Shown here piece after piece: positions 11,013 through 25,024 of a stretch of DNA of 64,000 bases. Source of the stretch: Epichloe hybrida (lineage: Eukaryota; Ascomycota; Sordariomycetes; Hypocreales; Clavicipitaceae); assembly GCA_019022495.1 (NCBI GenBank), contig JAFEKR010000002.1, forward strand, positions 2,542,001-2,606,000, read 5' to 3'. The notes beneath the pieces were generated by a model. That model was not told the DNA's origin and did no database searches. It saw only the letters and a list, made by a program, of their open reading frames with translations. The position numbers and the translations under genes are program-made. Positions within the stretch are counted from its first letter, which is position 1. Each line of letters begins with the position of its first letter.

Positions 11013-11159
11013 ATATACCCTTAGTTATTATAATAAAAACTATCCTTACTAATAGCTATCTATAAAGTATTTAATAGGCACCTACCTTCAGAGTATTGCA
11101 CTACAATGTGTATTGTATTGTATTGTTTGTATTATATTGTATTAAATACAATACAAAAT

Positions 11160-11305
11160 ACAATATTATATATAATTACATTGTAGTTTTTTAGTTATCT
11201 ATCTAAAAAAAGAAGTTTTATATCTCTATATATTTTCTAAGATTAGATATATATTATTTATTAAATAAAAAATACACTACAAATCAATTGTAGTGCAATA
11301 CTCTG
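11160..11305 (-). mobile_element. Truncated E element
   Basis: Reverse complement of the first ~135 bp of the E element at 12238, ending GTAGTGCAATACTCTG at 11305. The sequence right of it (ATTATAAG...) is the tandem-repeat interior of a reverse B element. The other half of E is missing, marking a deletion or recombination breakpoint inside element C. Confidence 0.6.
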
Positions 11306-11882
11306 ATTATAAGCTATTATAAGATATTATAAGCTATTATAAGCTATAATAAGATATAATAAGCTACTTATATTAAGTTTACTAGTAGTTCTTTTTATAG
11401 TTTTTTTAAAATAAGTAATAATAATAATTTATAGAAATATAAAATAATTTATAGAAATAGTAAATAATATAATAAGAAGGTTTTTCTTTAAGTTATATTA
11501 GGGAAATAAAGTATTAAGTTAAATAGTATTATTAAAAAAGTATAATATTATATATAACCTTACTTAGTTATAGTAAAATTACTAAAATAATATAATATTA
11601 TAAATTCTATAACTAATTAAATAAAATAGGTAATAATAAAAGCTTTTATATAACTAGTCTTCTTTTAATCCTTATAATACTAATAACTAATAAAAAGTCT
11701 AATACTATATTTATAGTGTTTATAGTTAGTGTAGTTTAGGAAAAAAAATTTGTAGTGTAATATATTATAGTTTTTTTTTCCTTATAGTTAGTGTAGTTTG
11801 TAATGTAATATAGTTTATAGTGTAGTTACTACACTACACTATAAATACTACACTACACTACACGTTTTAGTGCAATACTCTG
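11306..11882 (-). mobile_element. Partial B element, reverse orientation
   Basis: Reverse complement of 12965-13540: the AAGCTATTAT repeats, an AT-rich unique part, then CTACA-type subterminal repeats and the terminal TTTTAGTGCAATACTCTG. Its right flank (CTAAGAAG) is gypsy copy 2 sequence, so it inserted there; its left end and left TSD are lost. Confidence 0.75.
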
Positions 11883-12237
11883 CTAAGAAGTAAGTAAAAC
11901 TCTTTATTAAATTATAAACTAATATTATTAGCTAATAATAAAGAAAGATATAAAGGTATATATTAGTACTTATATAAATTATTAGACTTTAAAACTAAGG
12001 TATTATAAACCATATAGTAAGCTAGCTATATTACTAGTGCCTAATTGCCCTTTTTAAGAATTATTAATAGATTTTATTACTAGACTTTTACTAGTAAAAG
12101 ATTTAAATTAGACCTATAATATAATTTTAGTTATTATTAACTATTTTATAAAATATAGTATTTATATCCTTATTTTAACTTAACTAACTAGTAATAAACT
12201 AGTAACTATATTCTTAGAATATGTTTTTAGAGACTAT

Positions 12238-12646
12238 CAGAGTATTGCACTACAATTGATTTGTAGTGTATTTTTTATTTAACAAATAATATATATCTAA
12301 TCTTAGAAAATATATAGAGATATAAAACTTCTTTTTTTAGATAGATAACTAAAAAACTATAATGTAGTTATATATAAAAGTGGGTCTAAAAGTGGACCCC
12401 TCGCCTCTAAATTAGAAAAACTACATTTTACTACATTTTAGCACTAAGAATACACTACAAATGTAGTTTTCTAATTTACAGGCAAGGGGTTCACTTTTAG
12501 ACTCACTTTTATATATAGTATTTTTCTTAGGATTTATCTCTATAGGATTACATAATTTATAGGATAATCTATTTAATTATAAGCTAGCTATAAAATTAAA
12601 TATAAAAACTACAAAACACACTACACTAACTACAAACAATACTCTG
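12238..12646. mobile_element. E element (409-bp hairpin MITE), TSD GAGACTAT
   Basis: Terminal CAGAGTATTG at both ends as inverted repeats, 8-bp TSD GAGACTAT at 12230-12237 and 12647-12654. The intact flanking gypsy sequence in copy 1 confirms the empty site. The centre (about 12368-12520) is a long inverted repeat: arms AAAAGTGGGTCTAAAAGTGG and its complement about 100 bp later, with an interrupted spacer. No coding capacity. Confidence 0.88.
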
Positions 12647-14105
12647 GAGACTATAAAGCCCTAGAAGGTATTATAATAGACTAAGGTTCTACGTTTACTA
12701 GCGGTTTCTAGATAACTTTTTATTATTTTCTTATAATAAAGTAGCTACTTAGTACTGCTTTTTACCCCTAGATAAATAGCTAAATATAATATTTAAACTA
12801 GGTCTTAGAATATTATTTAAGGGCTTTTACTTATACTAAATAGACTAATTAGGTAAATAACCTATTAATAGTGTAATTTATATATAATATAAGTAATTAC
12901 TTAACACATAGCTACACACTAGTAAAGGCATTATAAGGTTATAATCCTAGAGGTCTATAGTAAGCAGAGTATTGCACTAAAACGTGTAGTGTAGTGTAGT
13001 ATTTGTAGTGTAGTGTAGTAACTACACTATAAACTACACTAACTATAAGGAAAAAAAAACTACACTACACTAACTATAAAAAAAAAACTATAATATATTA
13101 CATTACAAATTTTTTTTCCTAAACTATACTAACTATAAACACTATAAATATAGTATTAGACTTTTTATTAGTTATTAGTATTATAAGGATTAAAAGAAGA
13201 CTAGTTATATAAAAGCTTTTATTATTACCTATTTTATTTAATTAGTTATAGAATTTATAATATTATATTATTTTAGTAATTTTACTATAACTAAGTAAGG
13301 TTATATATAATATTATACTTTTTAATAATACTATTTAACTTAATACTTTATTTCCCTAATATAACTTAAAGAAAAACCTTCTTATTATATTATTTACTAT
13401 TTCTATAAATTATTTTGTATTTCTATAAATTATTATTATTACTTATTTTAAAAAAACTATAAAAAGAACTACTAGTAAACTTAATATAAGTAGCTTATTA
13501 TATCTTATTATAGCTTATAATAGCTTATAATAGCTTATAATACTTAATATTACTAATATTACTAGTATTACTAAGATTACTAAGATTACTAAGATTACTA
13601 AGATTACTAAGATTACTAAGATTACTTATAATATTATTAGTGTTAAAGTTTAATAAATAATAAATAATAAATAATAAATAAATAACTTAAATATAAATTC
13701 TAGTAATTATAAGTAAATTACTATAGTAAAAGCTATAGTTTTTAATAACTTTATATTTTAAGGTTTTTAAAAATATTAATATTATAAAAATGTTTTCTCT
13801 TTTATGTTTTTTTAAAATAATAATAAAAGTAAAATAAAAGTAAAATAATAGTAATAATAGTAATTAAGGTTATTAAAGCTTTTATAATAAGTATATATAT
13901 ATTCTTTTTACTAAATAGCTAATTATATAGCTAGTCCTAGTACTTTAATTACCTTTTATAATAAGTATAGTATATTATATAAAACTAAGTCCTAGTATTA
14001 TTTTTAAAAATAAGTTAAACTTATTTTTTATAGCTTAGTTAAGCTATATAGGGTAATTAAAATAATACTATTAGTTATTTATTAATATACTATAAATATT
14101 AGTTT

Positions 14106-16005
14106 CGCTGCCCCTCCACCGACCTAGAATCGGCCCTATTCCTCCTTAGGAACAGGGATTGCATCCTCCATTACCTTGCTCTTACCCTTAGCTAATAGGC
14201 TAGCGGCTAGTAGCTAGTTTGTCTCCGCCGCTTAGGCGTTAAGCCGCTAGAGCTAAAAGATAACCTTATTATGTTATTCCTCCGCAAACCTAGACCTAGC
14301 TAGGTCTAGGCCTACTGCAGTAGTGCCTTATTTCTTCTTAGCGTGGTTTTTAGCATAGAGTTTCTTAACCTAAGCTATATAGTCCTCTAGGGCTTAAATA
14401 ATTAAAGTTAGCTATAGAATAGAGCTACCACTAAGCTAGAGTAAAACTACTTATATTACTCCTAGTAACTATACTAGCCTAGGTCTTAACTAACCACTAA
14501 TATTCCTCTCGCTAGCTAGTGACGTTTAGCTATAAGCGGATTAGCACTAGAGTAGACTTAGAATAGGCATAGGAGTTAATATTACCTTAACATATATATA
14601 ATTATAGACCTAATAATTAAAATAGACGTTAGACATTACCCCTTTATATGCAAATTAGCCCTACCCCTAGACTAGAAATAAACTAACTTACTAATAATAT
14701 TATAGCACTAATAGCCCTTATTTTTAATAGATTATGTCTTATAGGACATATACTAGATCTCTTGTAGCTTACCTAGCTACCCTAGGTTAAACCTAGAAAT
14801 AAAGCGAAATAGAGGCAAAGGGGACTTACTTCTAGGCCTTTTACCTTTACCTAATCTAATTACTTCTAGGTTAGGGACTTGCTTAGATACTTATCTAAGG
14901 TTATAAGATCCTAGGCGGATTAGAGCTAGAATAGCACTAAAAACAAGGTACTTATAGAGCTTAGTAATATTATAGCGTGTTTTTCTACGTAAAACATTAG
15001 TATTTAAACTAGCACTAGACTAGAGAAGCCTTAAATAGCTCCTAAAAGGGATAGGAAGGAAAAGAACCTATAGGAAATTTATTATAAGAAGAGGAAAAAG
15101 ATTAGAACCTTAAGGGGGGAGGAGCCCTCTTTTATACTTAAGAGAGAGGGGGGGGGGACTAACTATAATATTAGCTAGAAAACAAAGCATAAGATAAGTA
15201 AACACATAGATAGCACGTAACTAATCTAGGAGTAAAACTACCTAGTTACTAGGCCTAAATCACCTACCCCTTACTATAATTAAATAAAACTATATGCTTA
15301 GACTTCGTGTCACGGCTTGCACCGAAAGGTTGAGAACGAAGTGATGGCTGAGACTATCGCAGTCGCTGCTAGATAGATGCTAGCTAGGGGCGGGTGCGTG
15401 AAGGTTTCAATCTCTAACCTAGCACCAACAATGTGCGCGGTCTTCGATAAGTACCCCGCTCCACGAGCACGTGGCTATCTCGTAGCTAGGTAGCCTCTTT
15501 GTCATCCGCACGGCCCGAAGGTTCTCCGAAGACCCGCTTCGATGAATATCCTATCTTTGACCTCTGCGCTCCTGACACTTCGTAAGATATCTAGACTAGT
15601 GCTAGGTTAGATTTAGCTAAAAAGTAAGGCACTAGAAGAGTTAGAAGTAAAGCAAATAAAAAGTGAATTATTATTATAAATCTAAATTCACCACGCCCTA
15701 AGGCAAAGCAAAAGACACAAAGCTAGGTCTAAGTAAAACTAGACTAGCACTAAAGGGAGCTAGTTAGGACTATTACTATACTTTTTCCTTTCTTTTTTAT
15801 TTTCTTTAGGATAAGGCTAGCGTAAGCTAGCACTAAATACCTATAATTAAATACACCTAATGCGGCGTAGACCTAGAAGAGGGTTAGCGCTAGCCTATTA
15901 ACAGACGTAAGGGGGTTTTTCTTCCTAGTAAAGGGTTTTCCCTCTTAACTAAGCGAATGGAGTACTAGGAATAGCTACATAGTTAGCTAGCTAGTGTAAA
16001 GAATA
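14106..16005 (+). mobile_element. 5'-truncated LINE copy L1, TSD 15 bp
   Basis: The 3' ~1.6 kb of the Tad1-like LINE (matches the complement of about 26379-28010), plus a solo LTR inserted at 15308. Target duplication TATAAATATTAGTTT at 14091-14105 and 16006-16020. 5' truncation with a long TSD is typical of target-primed reverse transcription. It is markedly GC-richer in places than L2 and L3, indicating less RIP. Confidence 0.85.
15308..15577 (-). repeat. LTR-1 solo LTR in LINE L1, TSD CTTCG
   Basis: A 270-bp LTR in reverse orientation, TGTCACGGC...GCTCCTGACA on the plus strand, with perfect 5-bp TSD CTTCG (15303-15307, 15578-15582). It is the least mutated LTR-1 copy in the window. Confidence 0.95.
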
Positions 16006-19000
16006 TATAAATATTAGTTTCTTATATTCTTTCTTTATATATTATAGTAATAATATATATAAAGTTACTATATATAACTTCTTAAAGCTTTAAAATTATA
16101 AAGCTTAAAGTAATATTTAATTAGTTTAAATAGTAAATAAATAGTTTAAGCTTTTTCTAAGTTCTTATTATATTAATAATAATATTAAAGTACTAAGTAT
16201 ATATTCTATTAACTTTTATATATTTATTTAGATTTCTAATTTAATTTAATTATATTAGTTTAGGGTATTTTTTAATTAAATTAATAATAAAAATATAAAA
16301 TAATTAATAATAATAGTAAATAAAATAATTAGAAGGTTTTTCTTAAAGTTATATTAGTAAAATAAAGTAATAAGTATAATAGTATTATTAAAAAGGTATA
16401 ATATTATAAATAACCTTAGTTATAGTAAAATCCTTAAAAAAAGGTAAATATTATAAATTCTATAACTAATTAAGTAAAATAGGTAATAATAAAAGCTTCT
16501 ATATAACTAGCTTTCTTTTAATCCTTATAATAACATTATATAATAAAAAGGCCCACTTTTTTTTACTAACACTATATTGTAGTTTTTATAGTTAGTGTAG
16601 TTAGTAACTACACTAATTACACTACACTATAAGTAAAAAAAAACTACACTACACTACACTATAAAAAAAAAAAACTATAATACACTAACTATAAAAAAAA
16701 ACTACAATATATTAACTACAAGAAAAAAAAAACTACATTACAAATACAAATTTTTCCTAAAAACTACACTAACTACACTACAAACAATACTCTAATAGTA
16801 AGTAATAGTAAATATCCCTTTAGTAAATAATTAAGCTAAAAGTAAGAATTTAGTACTAAGAGAGAAGTATACTATAATTAAGTAACTTTTAAGTAACTTA
16901 TAAACTTAGTATAAAAAATATTATAACTAGAAAAGAACCCTAATAAGGTTTAAAGTTAGTAACTATATTATATTATTAATAAAAAACATTAACTTAAGAT
17001 ACCTTAGTAAGAAGCTAGCTATAAAGTATTTAGGCCCCTATAAGATTAAAAAGGTAATTAAGAGTTATAGATTAGTATATTAATTAAAATTACTACCTAG
17101 GACTTAATTATATAATATATTTAATATTACTAGTCTTAAACCTTTTAAAGGGGACCTAATAGATATAGAAGATATGTCCTTACTATAAGATACTATTAAA
17201 GATAATAAATAAGAGTTTAAAGTTAAGAGAATTATTTCACACTATTATAATAGAAAGCGTTATAAATATCTAGTTAAATAGAAAGGCTATAATACTTTAG
17301 AGAATTCTTAGGTATTAAAAAGGGATTTTATTACTAGAGAAATTATTAATAACTATAAGTAATAGCTAAGTAATAAAGTTAATATAAGGTAGTTATATTT
17401 TATAACTTAATATACTAAAGATATTAGAAAATAAAGTTAATTTACTTAGATAACTTAAATAATCTATTATATAGCTACTAAGTACTTATCCCTTTATAAT
17501 AGAGTTAGCCCCTAAGACTACTAGTCCCTTATTATTATTAGTAGCTATAGGAGCTATAGAGAAAAGGCCTTAGGAGTATCTTTATTATTAGAATCCCTCT
17601 CTTTATATATATAAACCTAAAGTATACTAAGGAGCTTAATAAAACTAATATATTTAGGTAAATTAATAGTATTTAGTATAAACTACTAGTAAGTTAGTTA
17701 AGTATTAGCTATATATATTAAGAAAGCTTACCTTTAGGATATTTTAGGCTATAAAGTAAAGATAGTTTAAAATATTAATCTAAGTCTTTAGATTTATAGT
17801 ATTACTTAGTAACACTATTATAGTATAAATATTTTACCTTATAAAATATTAGTAAATATTTAAGTATAGTAAATATAATTACTTATAGAATATATAGGAT
17901 TATTCTATAGCTACTTTTATAATAGTAGTAGTAAGTTAGTAATAATCTAGTGTCTAGGAAATAGGATTATACTTACTTTATTTTAATAGTAATAGCTACC
18001 TTTAGAAGTAGCTTTAATAAGTTTAAATAGCCTATTATAAAGCTATATAATTTAAGCTAAAGTCTAGTAGTATATTAGTAATAACTAGGTAAATTCTAGT
18101 TAAGAGATATACTATAATATAGTTTTTATTATTTTAGAAGTAATAAGCATATTTTATTAAATAGCCTATTAAATATTAGCTATAAAGAAGTAATAAGTAA
18201 GTAAAGAAGTTATACTTAAAGATTTATTATATTTAGCTAGGAAGGTTTTTTTATTAATAAGGTATCCTAGAATCTTATAAGTATATTTTTTAGGAGGATA
18301 TTTTATATTATTACTTACTAATAATAGTATATATATAAAATCTTTTTTAAAGTTATTTTACTAGTAGTAAGTTAGTAATAAAGACACTATAAGGATATAA
18401 TAAACTTATAATAAGATTTTAAAAGAAGTTTACTTTAGAGGAGACTTTATAGGAGATTTTTTAGTTAATAAATTTTCTTAAGGTATTAATAAAGGTAAAG
18501 TTTAGGTATAAGACTTAGATATAGTAAACTAGCTATAAGTTAGCTATAATAAACTAGATAAGGAAGTTATACTAATAAGAGTATAAACTTATAAGCTAGA
18601 TAAGGGTAAAAAACTAAGATAAATAAGGATAAATAATAATAATAATTAGGGACTAAAAGAGATTAGTAACTACTAAGTAATAGTAATAAAAGAGCTACTA
18701 CTTAGCTAGTAAGGGTAACTTATAAGGTTAAAGGATATTATAAAAGAAAGAAAGAGTGTAAAAGAGAGGAAAATTAGTCTCTTTTATATTAACCCTAGAC
18801 CCCTTAAGTAATCTAATGCACTATATATAGGTAATTTATAAATTATAATAATAACTATTAGCACTACTAAATACACACATGCTTAATATCTATAAGCTTA
18901 TAGTAACTATAATATAAGCCCTCTAGTTAGACTATTTAGAACCCTAGCATTAGGTACCTTATTTATTTAACTAATTATAAAAATTAACATAGGTTATCTG

Positions 19001-19469
19001 TTTTTTTTTCTAGCTATATAATAGGTAATAATATTTATTTTACTATAGTAAAGCTATATATAAGCTACTATTTAAATATTACTAACTATAATAAGGGGTT
19101 ATTTTTAATTAGTAGTATTATTATTATTATTTCTTTTTATTTACTTATATATCTAGATATAAGGTACCTTATCTTATTTTCCTTATAAAGCTCTAATATA
19201 GTAACCACGCCTTAAGCAAGTAGCTTATTTTATAATTAAGGTTAATTATATATAAGGGAGGTATTATATTAGAAGCATAGAGGTTAAAGATAGGATATTT
19301 ATTAAAGTAAGTCTTTAAAGAACCTTTAGGCTATATAAATAATAAAGAGGCTAGCTAGCTATAAGATAGCTATATACTTATAAAGCAAGGTATTTATTAA
19401 AGACTATGTATATTATTAGTGCTAGGTTAGAGATTAAAACCTTCACTCACCTGCCCCTAGCTAGCATCT

Positions 19470-19671
19470 TGTGAGAGCAATGGTAGCTAGGCAAGAGGTA
19501 TAGGGGCTCTAGTATATTAACTAAAGCTTGCTAGGTCTAAGTGTATTATGCGTGCGAGTCACTAGCTTATAGCTAGTGGCTTGCTAGTATTACATAGTCC
19601 TAGCCTTAGGACATAGCCTACCCGCGGAGTACACTAGTGAATATAGGTATTATTATAAGTAAGGCCTTATA
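19470..19671 (-). repeat. LTR of element A (left, 3' in element sense)
   Basis: 202 bp, starts TGTGAGAGCAATGG. Its right part reads ATAAGTAAGGCCTTATA where the partner has GTGAGTGGGGCCTCACA, so this copy is mutated at its inner end and the partner at its outer start. Confidence 0.9.
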
Positions 19672-22600
19672 ATTACCCCCTTACTTATAGCTAGGCTCCT
19701 AAATAGCTTACTAGCTATTATATAGCTATTTACTACCTAGCTACTATAATAAATTAATAATAAATAATAAGTAGCGCTTAAGTATAAATATACTAGTAAC
19801 TCCCTATTATATTATATACTTTTCTCTTCTATAATACTAGATAAGTTTTTTATAAATTATCTTTATACCTTTAGTTACCTTTACTTTACCCTTACTTATT
19901 ACTATATTTTTATTATAAAGGCTAAATATATTCCCTTAAAGGAATATACCTATATACACTATTTATATACTAGATATATAAACTTTAAGAAAAACCCTTT
20001 ATCTAAGCCTAAATTACTTAAGATTAACTATTAATTCCCTATTAAATTATTTACTATTACTATTATAATAGTAAAGCGTTTTAAACGCTATATTTAGTGT
20101 TATAAATATAGTAATACTTATAATACTATAAGTATACTACTATTTGCTAGTCTTTTAGTCCCTTATTTCTAATATCTCTATATAGGTAATAGCCACTATA
20201 AAAGGTAACTTTCTAGATCTTTTAGTCCTTTTAGACTAGGTATAAATCCTTATAAATACCCTTAGTAATACTATTAAGGAGAACCCTAAGGACTTTATAT
20301 TCTCTAAGATAACTTACTTTAGTATTCCTAGGTCTTACTTAGCCTTAATATTAGGTTTTAATTACGCTAATATAGTATACTATATTATATTTAGCCTTAT
20401 AAGGGCTATAAAGGTTTACTAGGTTTATCTCTTCCTTACCTATACACTAGTGCTTTACTTATATTTTAGGGTAGGAGGTATTAATTTTATATAATTAGTA
20501 TATTATATCTTAGTAATAACTTTCTATTATAATATAGCTAGTGCTTATCCTAGGGGTAGTAAGTATTCTATTCCTTTTTACTACTTATTTACTAACCCTT
20601 TTATAGTAAAACTATTATAAACTTTTCTATATTTAGAAAATAAAGGTAACTTTATATTTATAGTCTTATAACCTAGGTTTTATGCCTTAGGGTATAGTAA
20701 AGCATTACTTTTTCTAGGTAATAAGAGGCCTTATTAGGGAGGATAAGAAGGTAAGTAAATACTTTCTTTATAAGGGTATAGTATATTCCTATATAAGGGT
20801 TACTATAGAGGGGTTTCCTTTAACTCTTCTTACTTTATAGGTGTATTTTCTTTTATTTTTTAGTAAGTAATCTAAGGTTTTTATTCTAGAGTATAATAGT
20901 AGCTAATAAGGCTATGCCTTTTCTATAAGAATATTATATCTTTTTATCTATAACTTACTTATATCTTATTACTTTTCTTACTAGACTTATTTTAGTAAAA
21001 TACCTAAATTATATATTAAGTGCTTTCTATATTCTTTACTAGGACTTATTAGTTATATTTACTTAGCTAACCCTTTTATTTTACTAGGTATTTATTACCT
21101 TCTTAGGTCTTCCTATAGTTCTTAACTTCCTTAACTTTATACTTATTATCTTTATTCTCTAAGTCTAGTATTAGTATTTCCTTATCTTTAGTGTCTTTAT
21201 AGTAATTCTATAGCTTTAATAGGCTAATATAAAATATATTATATAGCTAACTATATTTTTTAGGTAATATAAGTTTATATGCTTATTTTCCTATAGTATT
21301 AAGTACTTAAAATAGTCTAATAAATCTAGGGGTTAGCTTCTATTTTATATCCTTAAGCCTAATATTCTTTACTAATAATAGTACTAGGTTACCTCTTTTA
21401 AGTATTAATAGCTAGTAATACTAGTTATAGTACTTTACTTAGGTCTTAGTAGCTTTTACTTAGTTTTACTTTAGTTACTCTTTAACTTTATATAGCTTTA
21501 TAATATATATATAGGCTTCTAGTACTTCCCTTTCTTTAGTCTTATCCCTAAGAGCTAGGTAAAACTTAGGTAAATAGCCTATAAGGGAGTAATTAGGAGA
21601 GTAGCTTATACTCCTATTTACTATATTATTATAGGTAAATTAGGCTATTAGGAGTAGCTTAGGCTATATTTATTAGTTATTAGCTATAAAGCATTAGAGG
21701 TAATACTTAAGCACTTAGTTTATTCTCTTTATTTACCTATTAGTTTAAGGGTAAAATACTATAAAAAGCCTTTACTTTATATATAATAAGTAATATAGGT
21801 CTAACTAGAATTAGCTTATAAAGACTAATCCCCTATTAAATATAATGCCCTCTAGTGCCCTAAACCTTAGTTTAATCTCTTTATAGAAAAGCTTTACTAG
21901 TTTAGCTATATTAATTATTATAGTTATAAGTAAGAAGATAAAGTACTTAGTAAATTAGTTTATAATTACTAGGATTATATTAGTCTTTTATTTACTTAAT
22001 TAAGTAACTCGTAATCCTATAATAAAATCTATTAAGATTTTTACCTATAATTACTATAGTATTAGCAGGGATTTAAGGCTTTTATATAGGTAATGCCTTC
22101 TAGCCACTACTTACTAGTAAACCCTATAGCTTATAATATAGTTAAATACTAACTTACTTATGCCTAGCTACTAGAAGTAATGCTTTAATAGCTTAAGAGT
22201 GTGTTTAGTTCTAAAGTAACTTACTAGTAAATTATTATAGTATAGCTATAAAAGCTCCTATTATAAAATAGGCTCCTAGGGAATAACTACTTAGTCTTAG
22301 TATATTAGAAAGCCTCTTATACTATATAACTATAAACTAGCTTTTCCCTTATCTCTTACTAGGGAATTATTAATCTTACTATTTTACCTCTATAAATCTA
22401 GATCTTAATCCTATACTTTCTATAGTAATTATACTAATAGTTTATTTAGCCTAGATTAGTAAGGATTTAGTAGCTTAATAGTCTCCTATATCTCTTATAC
22501 TATACTAATATCTTAGATATATATTACCTTCTCCTAGAAATTACCCTTATTTAGCTAATCTTTTACTAGATCTATAGTAGCTAACTAGCCTCTTAACTAG

Positions 22601-23639
22601 GTTACTTTAGTCTCTAGAGCTCTCTTTATAGTAGCTAGGGTATTTTCCTTCTCTAAAGGTATCTTACTAAGCCTCTTTACTAAGACTAGGGCATTTTCCT
22701 TCTCTAAAGGTATTTTATTATATTTTCTTTAATATATTAAGACTAGGGTATTTTCCTCCCCTAAAGGTATCTTACTATATTTTCTCTTATATATTAGTAT
22801 CTTTTCTTTTACTAGTTCTTTAGTAATTACTATTTTCTTTTAAAGCTTTAGTAAAAGTAACTTATTTATTAAGGGTTTACCTTTATAATTAGACTATCTT
22901 AATAGTGTATTTACTAGGTTACTTTTCCTAGGTTTATGCCTAATTATAAAGTAAAAGGGGTAGAGAAATATACACTATTTAGCTTACCTTTTATTTAGCT
23001 TTTATTACTTTATAAAAGTCTATAAGTTATAGTAATTTAATAGGACCTTCACTAGGGTTACTATACCTTTAATATAGTGTTACTAGTATTTAAATAACTT
23101 TACTATAGTAAGTAGCTCCTAATTTACTATACTATAATTATATTTAGTATTTATAAACTTCCTTAACTAAAATACTATAAAATACTATTAGCCCTTATTA
23201 TCTTACTAAGATAAGATTCTTACTATTATAAAGACTAAAGTATTTATCTTAATACACACTAGCTAACTTAAGTTATAATAATAGAGAAAAGGTGCCTATT
23301 AAAAGGTATCTTTTAGCTAGTTAAACACTAGCTATTCTCTTTCCCTAAATATAAACTTCCTAGTCTAAATACTATTTTAACTACCTTTTATTAGCATATA
23401 TCTAGAGTATTAGTAAATAAACCTTTAGTAAAAGTTATAAAATCCTAGGAAGGACTATATATCTTTAAAGCTTATAGGCTCTTTTAGTCTTAGATTATAT
23501 TTACTTTATATATATCTATTAAAATACTATTAACTAATAGAATAAACCCTAGGAATTTTACTAATTCCTAGTAAAATAAACACTTTAAGGGTTTTATATA
23601 TAACTTTACTAACCTTATATATTTTAAAACTTCCTTAAT

Positions 23640-23710
23640 ATATATAGTATACTTCTCTTATATTTTTAAGAAGATAAGGATATTATCTAGATATACTATA
23701 TAAATAGTGT
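23640..23710 (-). pseudogene. Element A reverse transcriptase active-site remnant
   Basis: The minus frame reads YLDNILIFLKN, the gypsy YxDD box region with the second D changed to N (GAT/GAC to AAT/AAC, a G-to-A change). The enzyme would be inactive even without the surrounding stops. Confidence 0.8.
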
Positions 23711-24083
23711 TTACTAGCTTATAAAGCACTTTATAAATATAGCTCTAAAAAGTAACTAGTGTATTAGTTAGCCTAAAGGGTATTATAAGATATTTATAGT
23801 GTTTATAATAGGTATAAAACGCAGTCTTTTACTTATTACTCTCTTTAATATAAATTTAATAGTAAGTATCCTTAATATTAATCTTTAAGAAGTAATAAGC
23901 TTCTTAGTACTAGTCTAGGATCTCTAAAATTAAGGGGAGAGTATAGTAATTCTTTTATATTACTTTATTAAGTCCCTAATAATTTATATATAGTTAAAGT
24001 ATTTTATCTTTCTTTAGTATAAATAGGATAGGTATACCTATAAGCAGAGTATTGCACTAAAACGTGTAGTGTAGTGTAGTATT

Positions 24084-24493
24084 CAGAGCTTTACACTCGT
24101 GTAATGTAGTTTTTTGTGTAGTTTTTTTGTTTAATTTTATATCTAGCTAGTTATTAAAGGTATTATCCTAGAAATCACGTAATCCTATAAAGTAAAAATC
24201 TGAGAAAAATACTATATATAAATGTGGGCCCTAAAGTGGGCCCTAGGCCCACAAATTGGAAATACTACATTTGTAGTGTTTTTTAAGTGCTAAAATGTAG
24301 TGAAATGTAGTTTTTCTAATTTATGGCCGAAGGATCCACTTTTAGACCCACTTTTATATATAACTACACTGTAGTTTTGAAGTTAGCTATCTAAAAATAG
24401 AAGTTTTATATCTATATGTATTTTCTAAGATTAGATATTAATTATTTGTTAGAAAAAAAAAAACTACAAGATGTAGTGTAGTGCAAAGCTCTG
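24084..24493. mobile_element. E element (410 bp), TSD GTAGTATT
   Basis: Starts CAGAGCTTTACACTCG and ends TAGTGCAAAGCTCTG, 8-bp TSD GTAGTATT at 24076-24083 and 24494-24501. Its centre has the same long inverted repeat as the 12238 copy (AAGTGGGCCC ... GACCCACTTTTATA). It retains much more C and G than its B2 host. Confidence 0.88.
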
Positions 24494-25024
24494 GTAGTAT
24501 TTGTAGTGTAGTGTAGTAACTACACTATAAACTACACTACACTACAAACTACACTAACTACAAGGAAAAAAAAACTACACTACACTAATTATAAAAAAAA
24601 AAACTATAATATATTACACTACAAATTTTTTTTCCTAAACTACACTAACTATAAACGCTACAAATGTAGTATTAGACTTTTTATTAGTTATTAGTATTTA
24701 TAAGGTTAAAAGAAGGCTAGTTATATAAAAGCTTTTATTATTACCTATTTTATTAAATTAATTATAGAATTTATAATATTATATTATTTTTATAATTTTA
24801 TTATAACTAAGTAAGGTTATATATAATATTATACTTTTTTAATAATACTATTTAACTTAATACTTTATTTCCCTAATATAACTTAAAGAAAAACCTTCTT
24901 ATTATATTATTTACTATTTCTATAAATTATTTTATATTTCTATAAATTATTTTATATTTCTATAAATTATTATTATTACTTATTTTAAAAAAACTATAAA
25001 AAAACTACTAGTAAACTTAATATA

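Larger units (their letters stand above)
12965..16794. mobile_element. hAT-like element B1, TSD ATAGTAAG
   Basis: Starts CAGAGTATTGCACTAAAACG and ends CAAACAATACTCTA (last base G-to-A). TSD ATAGTAAG at 12957-12964 and 16795-16802, with the empty site visible in gypsy copy 1 at about 1125. Subterminal (GTAGT)n and (ACTAC)n arrays at the two ends. Without the nested LINE it is about 1.9 kb and has no frame of any length, so it looks non-autonomous. Internal features: short TTATAATAGC repeats (about 13490-13530) and (ACTAAGATT)n (13568-13622). Confidence 0.85.
11883..19469 (+). mobile_element. Ty3/gypsy chromovirus copy 2, interrupted
   Basis: Collinear with gypsy copy 1 from its position ~468 onward: segments 11883-12237, 12655-12964, 16795-19266, then the 3' LTR (19267-19469 continued at 38942-39013). 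The integrase core (12050-12240 and 12655-12760) and chromodomain (17218-17380) are readable with stops. It is interrupted by an E element, element B1 and, within its 3' LTR, element A. Its 5' LTR and most of pol upstream of the integrase are deleted. Confidence 0.82.
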
